From a bacterium (GTDB lineage: Bacteria > Myxococcota_A > Bradymonadia > UBA7976 > UBA1532), in NCBI GenBank assembly GCA_030426085.1, contig JAUHYW010000011.1, forward strand, positions 1 through 64,000: a stretch of DNA of 64,000 nucleotides, given 5' to 3'. Below are positions 59,668-64,000 of the stretch, one piece after another (position 1 is the stretch's first letter; the number at the start of each line of letters is the position of its first letter). Position numbers and translations under genes: made by a program. Below the pieces are notes generated by a model. That model was not told where the DNA came from. It was given only the letters and a program-made list of their open reading frames with translations, and did no database searches.

Positions 59668-60357
59668 ATGAAGCTCTTGTGCCTCGACACCGCCACCCGG
59701 ATGCAGACCGCGGCCCTGGTCGAGCGGACGCCCGCCGGCCTCGCCCTGGTCGCCGAGCACGCCGTACACCGCACGCGCCCCGGGCCGACGCTGCTCGACG
59801 ACCTCGACCGGCTGCTGGCCGACGCCGGCTGGGCCCTGGCCGAGCTGGACGGCTTCGTCTGCGGGCAGGGCCCGGGCAGCTTCACCGGGCTGCGCATCGC
59901 CCTGGCCACGCTCAAGGGGCTGGCCCTGGCGCTCGACCGCCCGCTGTTCGTGGCCCGGAGCACCGAGATGCTGCGCCGCAACCGCCCCGGGCCGCGCACC
60001 TTCGCGGTGCTCGACGCCCGCCGGGGGCAGGTGTACCTCGACGGGCCGGGGCTCGCGCCGGTGGTGGTCGACCCGGCCGACGTCGCCCCGCTCGTCGGCT
60101 GCTCCGACCCGCTGCTGCTCGGCGACGGGGCGCTGGCGTACCGGGCGACCTTGCAGAAGGCCCAGCCCGGCGCCGAGATCCCCGACGACCCCGCCGACCA
60201 CCAGCCGCGGGCGGCCCACCTCGCCGCGCTGGTCGACCTGGAGGCGCCGGCGCCGCTGGGCACGATCGAGCCGATCTACGTGCGCCCGAGCGACGCCGAG
60301 CTGAACTACCCCGACGGGTTCCCCGACGCGCTGGAGCGCTTCGGGCTCAGCCCTTGA
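59668..60357 (+). CDS. tsaB: tRNA threonylcarbamoyladenosine synthesis protein TsaB
   Basis: 229 aa. LCLDTATRMQTAALVE and QGPGSFTGLRIALATLKGLALAL are the diagnostic N-terminal motifs of TsaB (YeaZ). With TsaD and TsaE it helps transfer threonylcarbamoyl to A37 of ANN-decoding tRNAs. Length is near normal. Its stop codon (60355-60357) lies inside the left end of the long palindrome at 60352-60524. Confidence 0.93.
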   Translation: MKLLCLDTATRMQTAALVERTPAGLALVAEHAVHRTRPGPTLLDDLDRLLADAGWALAELDGFVCGQGPGSFTGLRIALATLKGLALALDRPLFVARSTEMLRRNRPGPRTFAVLDARRGQVYLDGPGLAPVVVDPADVAPLVGCSDPLLLGDGALAYRATLQKAQPGAEIPDDPADHQPRAAHLAALVDLEAPAPLGTIEPIYVRPSDAELNYPDGFPDALERFGLSP

Positions 60358-60524
60358 GAGCTTGCCCACAAAATACGGTCGAGCACAGTGCCGGACCGAG
60401 CGCCGAGGTCCAGGATGGAGGCCGCAGGAATACTCGAAGTATTCCGGGCGCCGACAGACGCCGAGATCGGCGCTCGGGACGGTGCTGGGCGAAGCGCCGG
60501 AGTTTGTGGGAAAGCTCTTGAAGG
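60352..60524. repeat. ~170-bp imperfect palindrome (MITE/REP-like element)
   Basis: Centred on GGAATACT-CGA-AGTATTCC (60427-60445). Outward, matching blocks pair across the centre: CGAGCGCCGA, GCAC-GT-CC, CCACAAA, AGAGCTT and CCTT. Total span is about 173 bp. It begins at the tsaB stop codon and ends after GTG 60506 of the next gene. It could fold into a long RNA hairpin or DNA cruciform. Confidence 0.65.
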
Positions 60525-61048
60525 CCGCCGAGGGGCGCACCCTGCCCTACCAGCCCCCGCGGCCCTACCGGCTGCGCGACGCCTACCGCCGCCGCATCTG
60601 GCGCGACCCGGGCTCGATGATCGCCCGCGACATCCTGTGGGTCGGGCTTGCGATGGCCCTGGCCGGGCTGGCCTACGACGAGGGCGCGTTCATGCTGCTG
60701 GGGGCGGTGATCGCCGGCGGGGCGCTGGCCCTGGGCGCGCTGGCGACGCTGCTGACCAACCTGCGCCGGGTCCGGCTGGTGCGCGGGGCCCCGGCGGTGA
60801 AGGGCACCCTCGGCCGGCCCAAGCGGGTCATCCTGCTGCACGAGTTCTTCCGCGGCGCGCGGGAGCGCACCTTCGCCATCCCCTACGCCTTCGAGGTGGA
60901 CGGCCGCCCCCGGACGGGCACGCTGTGGATCTGCGGGTGCGCCCGGGATCGACTGCGGGAGGGGCGGCGGGAGTGGATCACCTACGACCCGGCCCGCCCC
61001 CGCCGCTCGCTGCCGCTGCGGGTGGCGAACATGATCGCGCCCCATTGA
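60506..61048 (+). CDS. Two-helix membrane protein with DUF3592-like domain
   Basis: 180 aa if started at GTG 60506, inside the palindrome; the frame is open further upstream to 60362, but that part is encoded by the palindrome and has no gene-like content. Two helices (~33-75: ILWVGLAMALAGLAYDEGAF, then LGAVIAGGALALGALATLL) are followed by a beta-rich C-terminus, GTLGRPKRVILLHEFF, and YAFEVDGRPRTGTLWICGC, YDPARPRRSLPL. This matches the DUF3592-like layout. The true start may have been altered by insertion of the palindrome. Function unknown. Confidence 0.6.
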   Translation: MGKLLKAAEGRTLPYQPPRPYRLRDAYRRRIWRDPGSMIARDILWVGLAMALAGLAYDEGAFMLLGAVIAGGALALGALATLLTNLRRVRLVRGAPAVKGTLGRPKRVILLHEFFRGARERTFAIPYAFEVDGRPRTGTLWICGCARDRLREGRREWITYDPARPRRSLPLRVANMIAPH

Positions 61049-61049
61049 C

Positions 61050-61252
61050 ACCGTCGACCCGCTTCAAGAGGCCCTTGGCCGGGGCTGGCCGTCGGTCGAC
61101 GCCACCCGGGGCGTGGCGATGTTCGTGCTCAACGCCCGGGGGCGGGCCCGTACGTTCTACCTCGTTGAGGGTGGGCAGGACCCGGATGATGTTGATGGGG
61201 CTCGCGACGAGGAACAGCTCCAGCTTCATCCTCGGTCTGCCTCTCACCCTTG
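61050..61252 (+). pseudogene. Gene remnant, Ca2+-dependent PI-PLC-like fragment
   Basis: One frame reads LQEALGRGWPSVDATRGVAM, then FVLNARGRARTFYLVE (about 61062-61170). This resembles the mid-part of Ca2+-dependent phosphoinositide-specific phospholipase C proteins (WP-x-x-RGK-x-LFVLD-x-x-x-Y). There is no start, no catalytic His and no C-terminus. The sequence beyond ~61180 no longer fits and may derive from another gene. It marks a rearranged border before the eCIS-like genes. Confidence 0.35.
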
Positions 61253-61282
61253 ATCTGGGGGGGGCTCGTGGTACTGTTCCGC

Positions 61283-63370
61283 ATGGGATCCGACCCCCTG
61301 CCAACCGAAGTCGACGCGGTGCCCACCTCGGGCGAGCTGCTCACCGCGCTGCGTGGCCTCGTAGATTGGGCCATCGATCGGGTCCACCGGCATCTCCGGC
61401 GTCACGGCGCTCGACTGACCGCTGCCGGGGGGGAGCTCGGTGATCTGTTCGTCAGCGTCACCGAGATCCGACAGGCCCTGAGCGGGGGCGGCCCGACCGA
61501 CCTGGTCGAGCGCCTCGGCCTCGACCCGCCGGGTGAGCCTGCGCCATCGCCACGCTACGCTGCCGGGCCGCTCCGATTGATCGCTGAGCGCCTCGGCCTC
61601 GATCCGCTCGAGGTGGACCTGGTGGCGGCGGCCGCCGCCCCGCACCTCTCGCTCGATGTGGCCCGCCTCTATCGGTTCGCGATCGCAGACTTCACCGCCC
61701 GCCTACCCACGGCCGCCTTCCTGTGCGAGCTCATCACCGACGACCCCGACGCGGCGATGCAGGCGCACGGCGCGCTCCGCGGTGATGGTCGGCTGGTCGC
61801 CGGTGGCCTCGTGCGGCTCGACGGGGAGGGGTGGCCAGCTGGGGCGCCGGGTACGCACCGCGGGGTGTTCGTCGCCCCAGCGGTCCTCGCCTTCTTACGC
61901 GGCGAGGCGAGCCTGACGCCCGCACCCCGCGGCGCAGCGCGGCCCGAGCGGATCTCAGCCGACATCCCGGCGCAGGCGGCGCGCGCCCGGGTCGATGTCC
62001 TCCTCGGCGAGGCGCGGCCTCGCGCCGTGCTGATCGGCGCCGCCGGGAGTGGGCGACAGCAGCTTGTGCTCGAGGCCTGCGCCCGACGAGGGCGCGCGGT
62101 GGCCGTGGTCGATCTCGAGGCCTTGCCTCGGGCGCCCGCTGACTTCACCGACGCCTTGCTCGAGGTCGTGCTCGACGCCCGACTGCGAGGCGAGGCCCTG
62201 TTGCTGCGGGGCGACGGGTTCTTCGCCCGCCCCGACGAGCCGAGGCTGCCGGCGCTGGCGCGGACGCTCTACGGGCTCGACGGGCCGCTGTTCCTCGTCG
62301 CCCGGCAGCGCGTCGGCGAGCTTCAGCGGCTCGGCGTCGCGCTCGACGAGGTCGAGGTCCCCTTGCCCGATGAGGGAGCGCAGCGTCGCCAATGGCAGGC
62401 GTCGCTCGCGGCCCGCGGCGTGGAGCGCCCGGCGCTGGTCGATGAGCTCGCGAGCGCCTTCAGCCTGACCCCGGGCGCCATCGAGCGGGCGGTGCGACTC
62501 GGGCGCAGGGCCGCCGATCTCGCCGGGGAGCCCCTCGAGGTGAGGCACGTCGCCGACGCTGCTCGGCGCCAGATCCGGCACGCGCTCGATACGATCGCCG
62601 AGCCGGTGAGCACCACCCTCGGGTGGGACGACGTGGTCCTGCCGCCGCGGGTCATCGAGACGCTCCGCGAGATCGTCTCTCAGGCGCGCCATCGCGCTCG
62701 GGTCTTCGACACCTGGGGCTTTCGGCGGACGATGGCCTACGGTCGGGGGCTGGCGTGCCTCTTCGCCGGCCCGCCGGGCACCGGCAAGACGATGCTGGCG
62801 GGGATCATCGCCGCCGAGGTCGGGCGGGCGCTGTATCGGGTCGACCTCTCGCGGGTCGTCAGCAAGTGGGTCGGCGAGACCGAGAAGAACCTGGCGCGCA
62901 TCTTCGACGAGGCCGAGCAGGCCCAGGTGATCCTGTTCTTCGATGAGGCCGACAGCCTGTTCTCGGCCCGCACCGAGGTCAAGGGGGCCAACGATCGCTT
63001 CGCGAATATGGAGGTCAACTACCTGCTGCAGCGGATGGAGAGCTTCGATGGCATGACCATCCTCACCACCAACTTCGAGCGCGGGCTCGATCCGGCCTTT
63101 CGTCGCCGGCTGCGGTTTCAGGTGCACTTCCCGCTCCCCGACGCGGAGCAGCGCGCCGAGATGTGGCAGCGCATGATCCCCGCTCAGATGCCGATCGACG
63201 GGGAGATCGATTTCAGCCGGCTCGGTAAGCGGTTCAAGCTGAGCGGTGGCAACATCAAGAACGCGGTCTTGCGCGCCGCCTTCTACGCCGCCGAGCGCGG
63301 CAGCGGGCTCGATCAGCGCCTGCTGGTGCGCGCGGCCGAGGCAGAGTCACGTGAGTTGGGGCGCCTGTGA
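61283..63370 (+). CDS. eCIS-type AAA+ ATPase (Afp15/PVC15-like)
   Basis: 695 aa from ATG 61283; a TTG at 61250 is upstream. The N-terminal ~430 residues are the long helical/winged region of this group, with a degenerate P-loop-like IGAAGSGRQQ at ~255. The C-terminal AAA+ has Walker A GPPGTGKT at ~496, Walker B ILFFDEADS at ~550, then TTNFERGLDPAFRRRLRF (sensor 1 and Arg finger). This two-part layout matches the ATPase present in most extracellular contractile injection system loci. It probably acts in assembly of the particle. Codon use is less biased than in tsaB upstream, suggesting acquisition. Confidence 0.75.
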   Translation: MGSDPLPTEVDAVPTSGELLTALRGLVDWAIDRVHRHLRRHGARLTAAGGELGDLFVSVTEIRQALSGGGPTDLVERLGLDPPGEPAPSPRYAAGPLRLIAERLGLDPLEVDLVAAAAAPHLSLDVARLYRFAIADFTARLPTAAFLCELITDDPDAAMQAHGALRGDGRLVAGGLVRLDGEGWPAGAPGTHRGVFVAPAVLAFLRGEASLTPAPRGAARPERISADIPAQAARARVDVLLGEARPRAVLIGAAGSGRQQLVLEACARRGRAVAVVDLEALPRAPADFTDALLEVVLDARLRGEALLLRGDGFFARPDEPRLPALARTLYGLDGPLFLVARQRVGELQRLGVALDEVEVPLPDEGAQRRQWQASLAARGVERPALVDELASAFSLTPGAIERAVRLGRRAADLAGEPLEVRHVADAARRQIRHALDTIAEPVSTTLGWDDVVLPPRVIETLREIVSQARHRARVFDTWGFRRTMAYGRGLACLFAGPPGTGKTMLAGIIAAEVGRALYRVDLSRVVSKWVGETEKNLARIFDEAEQAQVILFFDEADSLFSARTEVKGANDRFANMEVNYLLQRMESFDGMTILTTNFERGLDPAFRRRLRFQVHFPLPDAEQRAEMWQRMIPAQMPIDGEIDFSRLGKRFKLSGGNIKNAVLRAAFYAAERGSGLDQRLLVRAAEAESRELGRL

Positions 63371-63398
63371 GCGCGCCGGCGCCCGACAGGAGGGTCGA

Positions 63399-64000
63399 AT
63401 GACCGACGCATCGTCATCTCGAGATCAAGATCGCGACCGTGAGCGCCCACGTGAGAGCGACCCGTCGCCGGAGCGCGCCGAGCCCGGCGTCGCGCCGGCC
63501 GATCGGTCGGCCTCGCTCTTCGGTCAGAGCCGGGCGGTCTTCGCCGAGCTGGGTCGCGCGCGCGGCCTCGCGCGCGCCAAGGGGGGCGAGACGACACCCG
63601 CGCAGGGCAAGGCCGGCAGCAAAACGAGCACACCGGCCGACCTGCCCATCGTCGTCGCGAGCCTCAAGGCGACGCGCACCCTCCGCGGTGGGTTGGACGC
63701 TGGCGACAACCTCGGGCTGATGGACCCGACCTTCACGTTCCAGAGCGTGAGCCACGAGACCAAAGACGGCAAGCTGCACCTCACCGCGACGATGCACTGT
63801 GACTATCACTGGGGCGTCAAGAGTCATGGGCTCATCGACGTGCCGAGCGGCGACGCCAAGTTCATTACGGCGAAGAACTATCAGGACATCGCTGACGACA
63901 TCGACCCCGACATGGGCGAGGCGCCGAACTCGGCGATGTACGAGACCTATTGGTCGAAGAAGGCCACCGTCGCCCATGAGAAGGAGCACGCGCGCGACGA
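63399..64000 (+). CDS. Putative HExxH zincin of eCIS locus (partial)
   Basis: Starts at ATG 63399 after AGGAGGGTCGA; 200 codons are visible, with no stop before the window ends. The first ~95 residues are Arg/Glu/Pro-rich and disordered. The rest has a beta-rich segment (HLTATMHCDYHWGVKSHG) and AHEKEHARD at the edge, where H193, E194 and H197 form HExxH. Together with the ATPase it fits an eCIS locus, in which zincin-like toxins or cargo often occur, but it is not DUF4157 by the visible motif. The third metal ligand would lie beyond the edge. Confidence 0.6.
   Translation, partial: MTDASSSRDQDRDRERPRESDPSPERAEPGVAPADRSASLFGQSRAVFAELGRARGLARAKGGETTPAQGKAGSKTSTPADLPIVVASLKATRTLRGGLDAGDNLGLMDPTFTFQSVSHETKDGKLHLTATMHCDYHWGVKSHGLIDVPSGDAKFITAKNYQDIADDIDPDMGEAPNSAMYETYWSKKATVAHEKEHARD

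Noticed and set aside
61068-61229. Minus-strand frame starting MKLELFLVASPINIIRVL at 61229
   Set aside because: Only the first ~20 residues look gene-like; the remainder is Pro/Arg/Gly noise. It may be a second fragment at the rearranged border but cannot be assigned.

Overview
The window is very GC-rich, with almost every third codon position G or C. It is dense in outer-membrane-type lipoproteins that have Cys-rich modules and low-complexity (EG)n, PDG or proline linkers. It also holds a MYXO-CTERM-like tail, MopE/thrombospondin-3-type modules and an AfsR-like STAND regulator. Together these point to a Myxococcota-like (delta-proteobacterial) chromosome; this is inference from style, not a phylogeny. 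No rRNA, tRNA or CRISPR was recognised by eye.

Layout. 1-6523: partial exported toroid/TSP3 protein, M20 peptidase, a zinc-ribbon/Pro-rich membrane protein and a free-standing LeuA-dimer-like protein. 6704-10886: a lipoprotein, a fused MlaF-MlaE (ABC ATPase plus permease) and an MCE (MlaD-like) lipoprotein, probably a phospholipid transport operon. 10947-12592: an XRE-ImmA/IrrE peptidase coupled to a PIN nuclease, toxin-antitoxin-like, with less biased codons than its neighbours. 12594-18829: a 2-aminobenzoyl-CoA/salicylyl-CoA-type flavoprotein, a Glu/Arg-repeat lipoprotein, a PqqD-like/YkgJ protein and a tandem universal stress protein. 18837-23596: minus-strand envelope genes (esterase, MepA-LysM endopeptidase, DUF4105 membrane protein, EG-repeat lipoprotein). 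23726-30463: DUF2256/DUF3253, FGE-like protein, and a DUF1501 plus haem-motif protein pair. 30471-36584: STAND regulator and a VWA Cys-rich lipoprotein. 36838-40539: cytochrome P450 and a MYXO-CTERM-like protein. 40786-42066: a Y1/RAYT-type transposase and a small stem-forming repeat cluster. 42067-48625: a lipoprotein with six ~107-residue repeats, small envelope proteins, AlaX and a porin. 48625-53275: a translationally coupled PHP/CehA-like lipoprotein set. 53542-60357: Hsp70, a J-domain protein, then uppS-cdsA-rseP-tsaB housekeeping genes.

Right edge. After a ~170-bp imperfect palindrome and a gene fragment, a AAA+ ATPase of the extracellular contractile injection system (eCIS) type starts at 61283. 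It is followed by a truncated protein with an HEKEH zincin motif. This is probably the border of an eCIS locus that continues outside the window.

Regulation. Five genes (starts 6704, 16381, 24122, 36838, 45749) have a -10-like hexamer ending 6-7 nt before the start codon and no clear Shine-Dalgarno sequence. This suggests leaderless transcription is common here. The most notable candidates for follow-up are the eCIS border, the ImmA-PIN pair, the MlaFE fusion with its lipoprotein MCE partner, the palindromic element at tsaB, and the repeat/RAYT association.
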